From positions 6,286,501 to 6,350,500 of the forward strand of contig NZ_CP011509.1 of assembly GCF_001027285.1 (NCBI RefSeq): a stretch of DNA of 64,000 bases. Direction: 5' to 3'. Under the pieces are notes generated by a model. That model did not search any database, had not been told where the DNA came from, and saw only the letters and a program-made list of their open reading frames with translations. Below, one piece after another: positions 38,180 through 46,920 of this stretch; positions within the stretch are counted from its first letter, which is position 1, and every line of letters starts with the position of its first letter. Origin of the DNA: Archangium gephyra (GTDB lineage: Bacteria > Myxococcota > Myxococcia > Myxococcales > Myxococcaceae). Both the position numbers and the translations under genes were made by a program.

Positions 38180-38211
38180 GCGGGTTCGCGCGGGGATGAA
38201 GGACGGCAGCG

Positions 38212-39246
38212 ATGAACGCGGATGATTTTGGAATTGTCGTGGGCATCAACCACTACCCGGAGCTGGGCAACCTCGGTGGCCCCGAGAACGATGCCCGGGA
38301 CTTCCGGGAGTGGTTGATCTCCACGGAGGGAGGTGCCGTCCCTCCAGACAACGTCACCCTGATCACCTGTCCCCAACCGCCGGCCAGCTCGCCCTGGGAG
38401 GCGCGGCCCACGACCGTGGAGCTCGACACGGCCTTCGAGCGGCTGTTGGTGCGCGCCGACGAGGAGGGCCGCGGAGGGTTCGCGGGGCGCCGCCTGTACA
38501 TCTTCCTCGCGGGTCATGGCTTCGCCCAGAACATCGAGGACGCCGCGCTGCTGATGGCCAACGCGGGCAAGACGCGGACAGGGCACCACATTCCGGGCCG
38601 GCCCTACGCCAACTCGTTCCGCGAGGCGGCCTATTTCCGGGAGGTGGTGCTGTTCATGGACTGCTGCCGGGAGAACTACCGGAAGCCCGTGGGCCGGAAG
38701 CAACCCCCCTGGGACGAAGAGCGCAACCCCTCCCGCGCCATCAACGTGCGGCACTTCTATGGCTTCGCGACCGAGTGGTCCCGCGCCGCGCGCGAGATGC
38801 CTCATCAGCCCGATCTCCAGGTCCGCGGCCACTTCACCACGGCGTTGCTCGCCGGTCTGCGCGGAGGCGCGGCCGATGAGCACGGGCGCATCACGGGGAA
38901 GGCGCTCAAGAACTTCGTTCTCAACTACCTGCCCTCGCTGCTTCCGCCCGGGCAGCCGCAGGTGCCTGTCTTCGATTTCGACGACACGAAGGACATCGAG
39001 TTCGGGACCACGCGGATTCCCAGGATCCGCGTGGAGATTCACCTCTCCGGGTCCAATGTCGGCAAGGACGTCCTGCTTCGTGACGGGAATCTGCAGCCGA
39101 TGCCCGGCACGGCGCTTCGTGTGAGTCCGGAGCTGTGGGAGGCCCAGCTCCTGCGCGGGCTCTACCAGGTGAGCATCCCGGGGGGCGAGTCCAAGATGTT
39201 CCAGGTTCTCGGAGACGAGACGGGAGAGGTCCATGTCAACCTCTGA
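38212..39246 (+). CDS. Caspase-like cysteine protease (peptidase C14 family)
   Basis: 344 residues. The N-terminal p20-like domain starts FGIVVGINHYPELGNLGGPENDA, a standard bacterial caspase opening. The catalytic His is H102 in YIFLAGHGFA; the Cys is C152 in VVLFMDCCREN (D-x-C pattern). After ~270 a beta-rich C-terminal domain appears (RIRVEIHLSGSNVGKDVLL ... RGLYQVSIPGG) that resembles the opening domain of the next gene's product. No signal peptide. Its last 14 bases overlap the next gene, showing coupled translation. Bacterial caspase-like proteases act in cell-death and conflict systems; the partners here suggest one. Confidence 0.9.
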   Translation: MNADDFGIVVGINHYPELGNLGGPENDARDFREWLISTEGGAVPPDNVTLITCPQPPASSPWEARPTTVELDTAFERLLVRADEEGRGGFAGRRLYIFLAGHGFAQNIEDAALLMANAGKTRTGHHIPGRPYANSFREAAYFREVVLFMDCCRENYRKPVGRKQPPWDEERNPSRAINVRHFYGFATEWSRAAREMPHQPDLQVRGHFTTALLAGLRGGAADEHGRITGKALKNFVLNYLPSLLPPGQPQVPVFDFDDTKDIEFGTTRIPRIRVEIHLSGSNVGKDVLLRDGNLQPMPGTALRVSPELWEAQLLRGLYQVSIPGGESKMFQVLGDETGEVHVNL

Positions 39247-41515
39247 GCCCCAGGCGAGCAAGGTGCGGCTGGAGATTCGTGGCCGTGAGCCGGAGACCGA
39301 GATCTCGGTCATCGACAGCTCCTTCCGGACCCTCGAGTGTCAGATGGATCACCTCGTGACCGAGCTGCCGCCCGGTCTGTACAAGATCCGGTTCCGGGTG
39401 GGGCCGTTCCTGCAGGAGCTCCATCAAGCCCTGGAGCCTGGGAGCCAGGGGGTGTTGGTGGAAGCGCCGTGGATGCGCTTCGATTCACCTGCTCCCCTGG
39501 CGAACACCCGGTTGACCCACGAGTACCACGAGGAGGCGGCCGAGAAGTTGAGCAGGAGCGATCGGGTCCATGTCCAGCTGGGCGCCGGGAGTCGGCTCTT
39601 CGTCTTCACGCGGGACTGGGAACTCAAGGGAGAGGGACACCCCGCCAACGGGCTGTCCCTGCACGACGTGGAGGGCCGGCTGCTGGTCGAATTCTGGCGG
39701 GCGGGCGAGCAGGGCGGGGCGGGGCTGGATGCCTGGGCCGCCTGTCACCTCGAGCTGAAGCCCGGCTCGTATCGCCTTCGGGTCGATGCGGGGCCGGAGG
39801 GCGTATTCGAGCAGATCATCGTGACGTGTGCGGGCTGGCAGACGCAGGTGTTCCTGCTGCGGACGCGGTATGGCGTTCACGACGACGCACCGTGGAGGCC
39901 GGATCTGTCCAACGCCTCCATCCTCATGGAGCACGCGAGCCAGGACAGAGGGTTCCAGGCCTGGGACGAGCGGCTCCGGCTCGCCGAGCTGGCCCGGCTC
40001 TCGTTGGGTGGCCGCCAGCCCTACCTGCTCCAGAAACATCTGGGCGAGTTGCTGAAGGGGAAGTTCGAGAACCCCATGCTCGGCCTTTATGCCGCGCATG
40101 CTCTGCTTGAGAATCGCACCTCGGCGCCAGCGTCGGTCGACTCCCACCGCCCGCTCCTGCACGAGGTGGTGTCCAACCTCCAGGGGCTCATCCCGGGTCA
40201 TCCCGATGTGGAGGCCTTGCGGCTCTGGTTGGAGCTCGTCTCGCCCGAGACGCTCAGCGGACGCTACGCCAGCCCTCCGATGCTGCGCGGCAGCTGGTCC
40301 ATCATCGTGGAGAAGACGGGAACGCATCCCGCGCTCATCCCCGCGGACTCGCTCGCGGCGCGGATCTCGCGGAACGTCTGGGGCAGCAGCCCCTGGCTCA
40401 TCTGGCAGCTCGAGAACGCTCCGGCTCCGCATCGGGTCGCGACTCCCTTCATGCTGGAGATGCTGGGGTCACCCGCCGGAGAGGCGAGTCCCCTGGAGAG
40501 CCTGGAGCTCCTCAGCTTCCTCTCGGCGGACAGCGCCCTCTCGATGGAGCCGGAGCGGGGGGCGGAATGGGACGAGGTGGAGGAATCCCTCCTGGAGCTG
40601 CTGAGGCGCAAGTCCTCCCGGGGCGCACTGCGCGGCGCCTCGCCAGACACGCGGTCGCTCCTCGCGAGCCTGGAGACACTGACCCTTCCCCAGCTCGTGC
40701 GCCATCTGGAACTGCCCTCCTCGACGGTCGAGGCCGCGGTCTCCAAGTTGCGCGAGAAGCTGCGCGAGCAGCACAAGGCCCGCGTCTTGAGGGCCCGGAT
40801 GGGGCCTCCGCGTCCTTCGCAGCCCCAGAAGAGCCTGGGGCTGGCGGAGGGGCTGCATGTCTGTATCGACAGGAGTGAGGGGCAGCCCCGTGATGCCCTG
40901 GCCCGGAGGTCCTGGATGAAATCCCGCGGGTGGGCGCCCGGCCGTGTCCTCCGTGTGGGTTTCCTCGATGGAGACCCGGTGCTTCAGGAGCGGGTGCGGC
41001 ACGTCGCGAGTCTCTGGACCCAGGAGGCGGACGTCCGTTTCCGTTTCGAGAAGACCGCGGAGGCGGAGATCCGGATCTCCTTCCGCGAGCGGGGCTCCTG
41101 GTCCTTCGTGGGGACGGATTGTCTACGCGTTCCACGGAGCCAGCCCACCATGAACTTCGGCTGGCTGACCCTGGCCTCCCCGGACCCGGAGGTGTCGGCT
41201 GTCGTGCTGCACGAGTTCGGTCACGCGCTGGGCTGCCTGCACGAGCACCACACTCCCCCCGGAGGCATTGCGTGGAACAAGCAGGCCATCTACGCCTGCT
41301 TCCAGGGGGCGCCGACCTTCTGGACTCGCGAGGAGGTGGATCGCCACTTCTTCGGACTCTACGAACAGGACCTCACCGTTCACGACCAGTCCGATACCCG
41401 GTCCATCATGCTGAATCCCATCCCCCCGGAGTTCACGCTGAACGGGTTCCACGTGGGCTTCAACACCCGCCTCTCCGAGCGGGACAAGGCCTTCATCCGT
41501 CAGCTCTACCCCTGA
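39233..41515 (+). CDS. Multidomain protein with C-terminal astacin-like metalloprotease
   Basis: 760 residues. The start (KVRLEIRGREPETEISVID ... LPPGLYKIRFRVG) is a beta domain like the tail of the upstream caspase. A second beta domain covers ~100-220 (HLELKPGSYRLRVDAG). A mostly helical middle of ~300 residues has no recognised family. The last ~200 residues are a second copy of the metalloprotease, with HEFGHALGCLHEH near 660-672, Met-turn SIMLNP, and the same KAFIRQLYP/KEFIGKLYP end. No signal peptide. It could be a sensor or platform carrying its own effector, activated by the caspase or cleaving the same targets. It overlaps the caspase gene by 14 bases and ends just before the right 39-bp repeat. 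Confidence 0.88.
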   Translation: MSTSEPQASKVRLEIRGREPETEISVIDSSFRTLECQMDHLVTELPPGLYKIRFRVGPFLQELHQALEPGSQGVLVEAPWMRFDSPAPLANTRLTHEYHEEAAEKLSRSDRVHVQLGAGSRLFVFTRDWELKGEGHPANGLSLHDVEGRLLVEFWRAGEQGGAGLDAWAACHLELKPGSYRLRVDAGPEGVFEQIIVTCAGWQTQVFLLRTRYGVHDDAPWRPDLSNASILMEHASQDRGFQAWDERLRLAELARLSLGGRQPYLLQKHLGELLKGKFENPMLGLYAAHALLENRTSAPASVDSHRPLLHEVVSNLQGLIPGHPDVEALRLWLELVSPETLSGRYASPPMLRGSWSIIVEKTGTHPALIPADSLAARISRNVWGSSPWLIWQLENAPAPHRVATPFMLEMLGSPAGEASPLESLELLSFLSADSALSMEPERGAEWDEVEESLLELLRRKSSRGALRGASPDTRSLLASLETLTLPQLVRHLELPSSTVEAAVSKLREKLREQHKARVLRARMGPPRPSQPQKSLGLAEGLHVCIDRSEGQPRDALARRSWMKSRGWAPGRVLRVGFLDGDPVLQERVRHVASLWTQEADVRFRFEKTAEAEIRISFRERGSWSFVGTDCLRVPRSQPTMNFGWLTLASPDPEVSAVVLHEFGHALGCLHEHHTPPGGIAWNKQAIYACFQGAPTFWTREEVDRHFFGLYEQDLTVHDQSDTRSIMLNPIPPEFTLNGFHVGFNTRLSERDKAFIRQLYP

Positions 41516-41518
41516 GAG

Positions 41519-41557
41519 GCGTCACGCCTCCTCGTCTCCCCGGCCTTCGAGCAGGGC
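41519..41557. repeat. 39-bp direct repeat, right copy (3' end of kinase gene)
   Basis: The genuine 3' end of the Ser/Thr kinase gene (minus strand, C-terminus ALLEGRGDEEA). It begins three bases after the stop of the metalloprotease fusion gene. With the left copy at 36914-36952 it brackets the whole protease module. Confidence 0.85.
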
Positions 41558-42529
41558 GGCGGAGAAGGGACTCGCGGCCTTTTTCCCAGGAGCCGAGACC
41601 CCCGGGTCTCGCCCGGTGGCGAGCGTCTCCGCCACCAGCCCGGCCACGTGCCAGGGCTGCTCCGCCCCGGAGCCGGTGTCCACGGCCAGCAGGGCGCGCG
41701 CCATGTCTCCCGCGGAGGCGTAGCGCTCGGCGGGGTGGGGGCGCAGGGCGCGTTGGAGGACGCCCGCCAGGGCAGGCCCGGCCCGTTGCAGCAGGGTGTC
41801 GGCGGGCTCCAGGCGCGCGTCCCGCACGGCGAGCAGCAGCTGCGCGTCCGTGGCCGCGGCGAAGGGGCTGCGGCCCACCACCGCCTCGTACAGGAGCACC
41901 CCGAGCGAGAAGAGATCGGCCCGTGCGTCCAGGGGGCCGCCACGCAGCTGCTCGGGAGACATGTAGCGCAGCGTACCGCGCGTGCTGCCGGGCGCGGTGC
42001 GCGAGGGCGTGCGCAGCCCCTTGGCGATGCCGAAGTCCCCCAGCTTCACGTCGCCGGTATGCCCGAGCAGCACGTTGGCGGGGCTCACGTCCCGGTGGAC
42101 GAGCCCCAGCCACTCGCCCCGGGTGTCGTGCAGGCCGTGCACGTGCTCGAGCGCGCGCAGCAGGCACAGGCCCAGGTGCCGCACGAGCGCGGGGGCGAGC
42201 GGTCCCCTCGCGGCGAGCGCCCGGGCCAGGTCCACCCCCTCCACGTACTCCAGCACCAGGTAGGGCGCGCCCGCCTCCAGCCCGAAATCCAGCACCGAGA
42301 CGACATGCGCGTGGCCGAAGGTGGCCATCAGCCGCGCCTCCTGGGCGAACATCTGCCGGTAGGCCTCCTGCCCGGCCAGCTCCGGCAACAGCCGTTTGAC
42401 CACCACCGGCTTCTCGAAGCCCTCGGGCCCGGGCAGGACGCCGAGGAACACCTCCGCCATTCCTCCGCGCGCCAGGCGGGACACCAGCCGGTAGCGGCCC
42501 ACCGTCCCTGCCTCTCCTGCCTGCGTCAT
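41522..42529 (-). CDS. Soluble Ser/Thr protein kinase
   Basis: 335 residues from the ATG at 42527-42529. A Hanks-type kinase: LARGGMAEVFLGVL, VVVKRLL, HRDVSPANVLL (Ser for the usual Lys two after Asp, as in many myxobacterial kinases), DFGIAKG and SPEQL. No membrane helix follows the kinase domain; the ~60-residue tail is polar and ends ALLEGRGDEEA. Those last codons are duplicated 4.6 kb away at 36.9 kb. It is divergent from the PAS/GAF histidine kinase (94-base spacer). Before insertion of the protease module it probably stood directly upstream of the FHA-activator operon. Confidence 0.9.
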   Translation of the reverse strand: MTQAGEAGTVGRYRLVSRLARGGMAEVFLGVLPGPEGFEKPVVVKRLLPELAGQEAYRQMFAQEARLMATFGHAHVVSVLDFGLEAGAPYLVLEYVEGVDLARALAARGPLAPALVRHLGLCLLRALEHVHGLHDTRGEWLGLVHRDVSPANVLLGHTGDVKLGDFGIAKGLRTPSRTAPGSTRGTLRYMSPEQLRGGPLDARADLFSLGVLLYEAVVGRSPFAAATDAQLLLAVRDARLEPADTLLQRAGPALAGVLQRALRPHPAERYASAGDMARALLAVDTGSGAEQPWHVAGLVAETLATGRDPGVSAPGKKAASPFSAALLEGRGDEEA

Positions 42530-42623
42530 CGCGCCAACATAGCGGGCGCTCCACGCCCTTCGCTCGGGCACTTCTGCTGAGCATGCGGCGTGCAGCTGGG
42601 CTAGAAAGTACCGTTCCCCCTAC

Positions 42624-44741
42624 ATGCGTGCCCCCGTGCCCACCCCCTCCCTCAGCGACTTCGTCGACAAGCTGCTGCTGCTCGATCGCTCCTTCCAGCA
42701 GCCCGGCTCCGGTGGGGAGGAGCATGGCTTTCTCGAGAAGCTGCTCGTCACCGCGGACACCGCGCCCGTGCTGCTGTCGTACGTGGACAGCGCGGGGCGC
42801 TACCGTTTCTGCAACCAGGCGTACGAGCGGTGGTTCGGGGAGAAGCGGGAGCTCATCCTCGGCAGGCCCATCCAGGAGGTCCTCGGCGAGGCCGCGTACG
42901 AGAGCATCCGGGGGACCGTCCAGGCGGCGCTGTCGGGGCAGCGGATGCACTTCGAGCGCGTGGTGCCCTACCGCTCCGGAGGCACCCGGATGGTGCGCGC
43001 GGACTACGTGCCGCACCTGTTGCCGGATGGGCGGGTGGCCGGCTTCGTGGCCATGGTGGAGGACATCACCGAGCTGCGCCAGGGCGAGCAGGCCCGGCGG
43101 GACCACGCGCGCGCGGAGCGGCTGTACGCCGTGTCGTCGGCGCTCTCCCAGGTCCTGCTGCCCGAGGAGGTGGCGCGGGTGGTGGTGCGCGAGGGGGCCG
43201 CGGCACTCGGGGCCCTCTCGGCCTCGCTCGCGCTGGTGTGCGAGGAGGGCACCGCCTTCGAGCTGAGCGCGGCCCACGGCTTCCCCGAGGGCGTGCTGAA
43301 CGAGAGCTGGCGGCGCTTTCCGATCGACACGCCGGTGATGTACCGCGAGGCCGTCCGCACCGGCCGGCCCGTGCTGTACGGGAACCTGGAGGCCTTCCTC
43401 CGCGAATACCCGGAGCAGGCGGGCTCCCCGGCGCTGCTGGGCCGTGCGTTCGCGGCGCTGCCGCTGCGCGTGGACGAGCGCATCATCGGCGCCTTCGGTT
43501 TCAGCTTCGAGCACGAGCGGGAGTTCTCCTCCGAGGATCTCCAGTTCATGGAATCGCTCGGGCAGCAGTGCGCCGTGGCCATCGAGCGCGCGCGCCTCTA
43601 TGCGGCCGAGCGCCAGGCGCGCGCCGAGGCGGAGCAGCTGAGGGATCGGCTCGCCGCCCAGACCGCGCTGCTCGAGACCGTGCTGCAGCAACTGCCGGTG
43701 AGCGTCGTCATCGCCGAGCCCGGAGGCCGGATCGTCCGGGGGAACGCGGCCGTGGAGACCATCTGGGGCCAGCCCTTCGTGGCCTCGGCGAACATCCCGG
43801 AGTACGTGGCCTACCGGGGCTTCCATCCGGACGGGCGGCCCTATACCCCCGAGGAGTGGCCCCTGGCGCGCACGTTGCTCCACGGGGAGACGGTGGTGCG
43901 TGAGCCCGTGACGGTCATCCATTCGGATGGCTCCCGCCATCAAATCGATCTGAGCTCCACCCTGGTGCGTGATGCCGCGGGGCGCCCGGTGGCCGGTGTG
44001 GCGGTGAGCACCGACGTCACCCGGCACCACGAGCTGCAGGAGGCGCTGCGCCGCGAGGGGGACGTGCGCGAGAAGCTGCTCGGCATCGTCAGCCATGATC
44101 TGCGCAACCCCCTGCAGGCCATCTCCACCGCCAGCCACCTGCTGCTGAGCTCCGCCGTGCCCCTCGCGCCCCCCCAGCGCAAGTGGGTGACACGCATCCG
44201 CACGAGCGTGCAGCGGATGGATCGCCTCATCCGGGATCTGCTGGACTTCGTGCGGATCCGCCAGGGCGGGACGCTCCCCATCCAGCGCCAGCCGGTGTGC
44301 CTGGAGGAAGTGGGCCGCACCGCCGTGGACGAGCTGCAGGAGGCACATCCCCGGCGCCAGCTGCTGCTCGAGGCGCGCGGGGAGACGCGCGGGGAGTGGG
44401 ATCCCGAGCGGTTGATGCAGCTGCTGGGCAACCTGTTGTCCAACGCCCTGAGCCATGGCTCGGAGGAGGCCCCCATCCTGGTGCGCGTGGCCGGAGAGGG
44501 CACCCAGGTGGTGCTCGAGGTGGTCAACCAGGGCACCCCCATCCCCGCGGAGCTGCTGCCCCGCATCTTCGAGCCCTTCACGCGCGCGAGCGAGGGGAGC
44601 AACGCCCTCAAGGGCGTGGGGCTCGGCCTGTTCATCGTGCACGAGATCGTCGCCGCGCACGGCGGCCACATCGACGTGAGCTCCTCGGCGCAGGTGGGCA
44701 CGGTGTTCCGGGTGAGGCTCCCCCGGGTGTCCCCCGCCTGA
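42624..44741 (+). CDS. PAS-GAF-PAS hybrid-sensor histidine kinase
   Basis: 705 residues, soluble. PAS domain at ~45-155 (LLSYVDSAGRYRFCNQAYERWFG), GAF at ~165-330, and a second PAS at ~345-470 (LLETVLQQLPVSVVIAEPGG). HisKA has GIVSHDLRNPLQAIS, and the ATPase domain has LLGNLLSNALSHG and GVGLGLFIVHEIV. The G1 box reads VVNQGTPIP in place of DxGxG, a variant also found in phytochrome-type kinases. No response regulator is adjacent, typical for orphan myxobacterial kinases. The signal is unknown; GAF and PAS could bind a small molecule or cofactor. Confidence 0.92.
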   Translation: MRAPVPTPSLSDFVDKLLLLDRSFQQPGSGGEEHGFLEKLLVTADTAPVLLSYVDSAGRYRFCNQAYERWFGEKRELILGRPIQEVLGEAAYESIRGTVQAALSGQRMHFERVVPYRSGGTRMVRADYVPHLLPDGRVAGFVAMVEDITELRQGEQARRDHARAERLYAVSSALSQVLLPEEVARVVVREGAAALGALSASLALVCEEGTAFELSAAHGFPEGVLNESWRRFPIDTPVMYREAVRTGRPVLYGNLEAFLREYPEQAGSPALLGRAFAALPLRVDERIIGAFGFSFEHEREFSSEDLQFMESLGQQCAVAIERARLYAAERQARAEAEQLRDRLAAQTALLETVLQQLPVSVVIAEPGGRIVRGNAAVETIWGQPFVASANIPEYVAYRGFHPDGRPYTPEEWPLARTLLHGETVVREPVTVIHSDGSRHQIDLSSTLVRDAAGRPVAGVAVSTDVTRHHELQEALRREGDVREKLLGIVSHDLRNPLQAISTASHLLLSSAVPLAPPQRKWVTRIRTSVQRMDRLIRDLLDFVRIRQGGTLPIQRQPVCLEEVGRTAVDELQEAHPRRQLLLEARGETRGEWDPERLMQLLGNLLSNALSHGSEEAPILVRVAGEGTQVVLEVVNQGTPIPAELLPRIFEPFTRASEGSNALKGVGLGLFIVHEIVAAHGGHIDVSSSAQVGTVFRVRLPRVSPA

Positions 44742-44750
44742 GTCCCGCCC

Positions 44751-45371
44751 TCAATCCCAGGAGAACGTCACCTCGTTGTCGAGCGGACCGATCTGCCGGC
44801 CGGACACCCGCCCATTCTGGATGCCCAGCGTGCGGAACAGGCCCATCAGCCCGCCCTCGTGGTTCATGTAGAGGAGGAAGTCGCGCTTGGTGGTGAGCAC
44901 GCCGCTCCGGGGCCCCGTCCAGTGCACGATCGCCTCGCCGAAGCTCGACGCCGCCCGGTAGGCCACCGGCATGTTGTTGAGCAGCTGCCTGGGGCCTTCC
45001 TTGGTCAGCAGCATGAAGGCCTTGCCCACCACGGAGCCCAGGAACCCGGGCGCGATCCCCGAGGCGATGCGCCGGACCGCGTTGTCGAAGCCGCCGTGCT
45101 TCTCGCTCAGCAGCCACGCGGCGCTGTACTGCAACCGCAGGTACTCGCTGACGGGGTAGGTGAAGAAGCTCTTGTAGCTCTTCTCCTTCAGTGACTCGAG
45201 GCACCGCTCCATCGCCTCGACGCCCAGGTCCAGGCGCAACACGTCCAGCGTGGTGTGGAAGGACATGCCCCGCACGGTGTCCACGGGCGTGGCCAGCGAG
45301 AGTCTCCGCTTCAGCTCCAGCTCCGTTCCGAGGCCCGACTCGGCACCCGGGGAAGTCTGACCATCACTCAT
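44751..45371 (-). CDS. TIGR02265 family protein (Myxococcales-specific)
   Basis: 206 residues from the ATG at 45369-45371; an in-frame ATG at 45437 is also possible. It shows the pattern of the paralogous myxobacterial family TIGR02265 (DUF2378): an early TPVDTVRGMSFHTTLDVLRL, a central YPVSEYLRLQYSAAWLLSE, and RDFLLYMNHEGGLMGLFRTLG near the end. Members occur in many copies per genome and their function is unknown. This is one of the better taxonomic markers in the window. It is convergent with the histidine kinase gene. Confidence 0.85.
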   Translation of the reverse strand: MSDGQTSPGAESGLGTELELKRRLSLATPVDTVRGMSFHTTLDVLRLDLGVEAMERCLESLKEKSYKSFFTYPVSEYLRLQYSAAWLLSEKHGGFDNAVRRIASGIAPGFLGSVVGKAFMLLTKEGPRQLLNNMPVAYRAASSFGEAIVHWTGPRSGVLTTKRDFLLYMNHEGGLMGLFRTLGIQNGRVSGRQIGPLDNEVTFSWD

Positions 45372-45476
45372 CCGAAGCGGGCTCCCGTCTCTCGTATGGA
45401 CGGAAGAGTGTAGCTGGTCTGGAATGGCCCTTGCCACGGTACTCCGGTACAGGCCGGTGCGACGGAAGGTTGGGGC

Positions 45477-46613
45477 TCAACCAAGCACGGCGTCACGGAC
45501 CTCCTGGAGCTCGCCGAAGACGTAGCGCCGCCGCTGCCCGTCATGGCCCAGCCATCGCTGGAGCAGCACGAGGTAGGCCTTGGCCTCGGGAGGCTGGCCG
45601 GGCTGGAGGACGAGCTTGAGGTGGTTGAGGCGGCGCAGGAAGACGGGGAGGATTTTGGCGCCGAGCGAGGCGGAGAGCGCTCGCAGGTTGCCCGGGAGGG
45701 CCTCGGGGCGAGCGCGCAGGTGGGTATGCCCCAACCAGTCCACGAGGGCGTCCCGCTTGGCGCGCAGGCACAGACCCTGGGTGACGAGCGCGTCCAGCAG
45801 CGAGGCCCAGCGCTCGGAGTCGGCCTCGTGCAGGCTGTCGGAGAGGTGGCACTCCACGCCCAGCCTGGGCAGCACGGCCGGGCCCACGTCGAGGCTCAAC
45901 GCCATGCGCTCCACCCGGCCCGCCACCCGGGCGAGCAGCGCCTCCACGTCGCGGGTGTCTCCGGGCCAGCCGACGCGGGCCAGGTACGCGGGCAGGGTGC
46001 CAGGCCCCAGGCCCTGGAGACACAGCCGCACGCCGTCGAAGCGGCGGGAGAACATGGCGCCCACGGCGGACACGTAGCCCCCGGCGGGCAGGGCCGCCAG
46101 ACACGCCACCACCCGCTCCCGGACGGCGGGCGCGAGCGGCTCGCCCCACAGCAGCGCCAGGGATTCCTCCAGGGCCTCCAGGCGGCGCCAGGCCCGCCGG
46201 TCATATTCGATGAAGAAGGAGGGGATGGGCACCGGGGGCGGTGTCCCCTCGACGTCGAACTCCAGGAAGACGTCGCTGAGCTCCTCTTCCAGCAGGGTTC
46301 CCGGGGTGTCCCAGCGCGCGCCGAAGCGGCGCAGGCGCTGCCAGACGGGGTGGGCGAAGAGCGAGGAGGGCAGGGCGGTGCCAGCGTCCACGCGGCCCGC
46401 GAGCAGGGCGCGGCTGCCATCGCTGGCGAGGAAGCGGACGCCGAAGTCGGCCTGTGCCTCCTCCTTGCCCAACCGGCACTCGAAGCCGGAGGCGGACACG
46501 GGCGGCATCAGGCGGGCGAGCCGCTCCAGGTCCGCCAGCGCCGTGGGTGAGATGAGCCGGGGAGAGAGGTAGGGCTCGGCGAGTCTCAGGTACTCATTCA
46601 ACGCGGTGGACAT
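45477..46613 (-). CDS. Uncharacterised partner protein in the peptide cluster
   Basis: 378 residues from the ATG at 46611-46613, with a GGGGGAA seven bases upstream. A longer start would lie inside the hairpin after the peptide gene. No known motif is visible: no Walker, radical-SAM CxxxCxxC, ATP-grasp, LanM or peptidase signature. There are two similar halves of alternating strands and helices (IPSFFIEYDRRAWRRLEALEE; LGVECHLSDSLHEADSERW). It lies 89 bases downstream of a 39-residue Gly-Gly peptide gene, separated by a terminator-like hairpin. By position it could modify, bind or export-couple the peptide. Assignment rests on context only. Confidence 0.6.
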   Translation of the reverse strand: MSTALNEYLRLAEPYLSPRLISPTALADLERLARLMPPVSASGFECRLGKEEAQADFGVRFLASDGSRALLAGRVDAGTALPSSLFAHPVWQRLRRFGARWDTPGTLLEEELSDVFLEFDVEGTPPPVPIPSFFIEYDRRAWRRLEALEESLALLWGEPLAPAVRERVVACLAALPAGGYVSAVGAMFSRRFDGVRLCLQGLGPGTLPAYLARVGWPGDTRDVEALLARVAGRVERMALSLDVGPAVLPRLGVECHLSDSLHEADSERWASLLDALVTQGLCLRAKRDALVDWLGHTHLRARPEALPGNLRALSASLGAKILPVFLRRLNHLKLVLQPGQPPEAKAYLVLLQRWLGHDGQRRRYVFGELQEVRDAVLG

Positions 46614-46630
46614 GCGATTCCCCCGGGCTC

Positions 46631-46672
46631 GGGAAAAGACAACGGACGGGTGCTCCGGATGCACCCGTCCGT
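46631..46672 (-). terminator. Terminator/attenuator hairpin after the peptide gene
   Basis: Perfect 12-bp stem ACGGACGGGTGC / GCACCCGTCCGT with a 7-base loop (46642-46672). Read on the minus strand it is followed by TTGTCTTTTCCC. It should end most transcripts just after the peptide gene, with some readthrough to the partner gene. Confidence 0.75.
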
Positions 46673-46702
46673 GGTGATGGCAGGTATGCCGTCCTGGTGT
46701 GA

Positions 46703-46822
46703 CTACTCCCAGGCCTGCGTGGCGCTCAGCTCCTGCGCGCCGCCGGAGATGAGATCATCCAGCGCCTCGTCGTTGAGCTCGGTGAGGTTGGCGGTCTGCT
46801 CGGCGATGTTCTCGTTCATCAT
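46703..46822 (-). CDS. Small Gly-Gly-leader peptide (putative RiPP precursor)
   Basis: 39 residues, start at 46820-46822 (two Met in tandem), with AGGGAGG seven bases upstream. The first ~28 residues are an acidic amphipathic leader containing TELNDEALDDLISGG, the E-L-x-D-E-x-L-D-x-L-x-GG form of leaders cleaved after Gly-Gly by C39-type peptidases. The remainder is an 11-residue core, AQELSATQAWE, with Ser, Thr and Trp but no Cys. It has its own promoter and a terminator, the expression layout of a RiPP precursor. Flanking genes encode a terpene-cyclase-fold protein and an unknown protein. No LanM, YcaO or radical-SAM enzyme is nearby, so any modification would be of an unusual kind. The peptide itself is plain in the sequence; its processing is inferred. 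Confidence 0.7.
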   Translation of the reverse strand: MMNENIAEQTANLTELNDEALDDLISGGAQELSATQAWE

Positions 46823-46920
46823 GGCATTGCCCTCCCTTGGGTGTGAAACCCCAGACAAGACTCATCATCCGTCCGGGGGCGCCCGGCGGAGAGTCATCCC
46901 CGCCGCCGGAAGCGATTCGA

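Noticed and set aside
46703-46822. Class II lanthipeptide precursor
   Set aside because: The leader style fits, but the core has no Cys and no LanM-type enzyme is in the window, so a lanthionine product is not supported.
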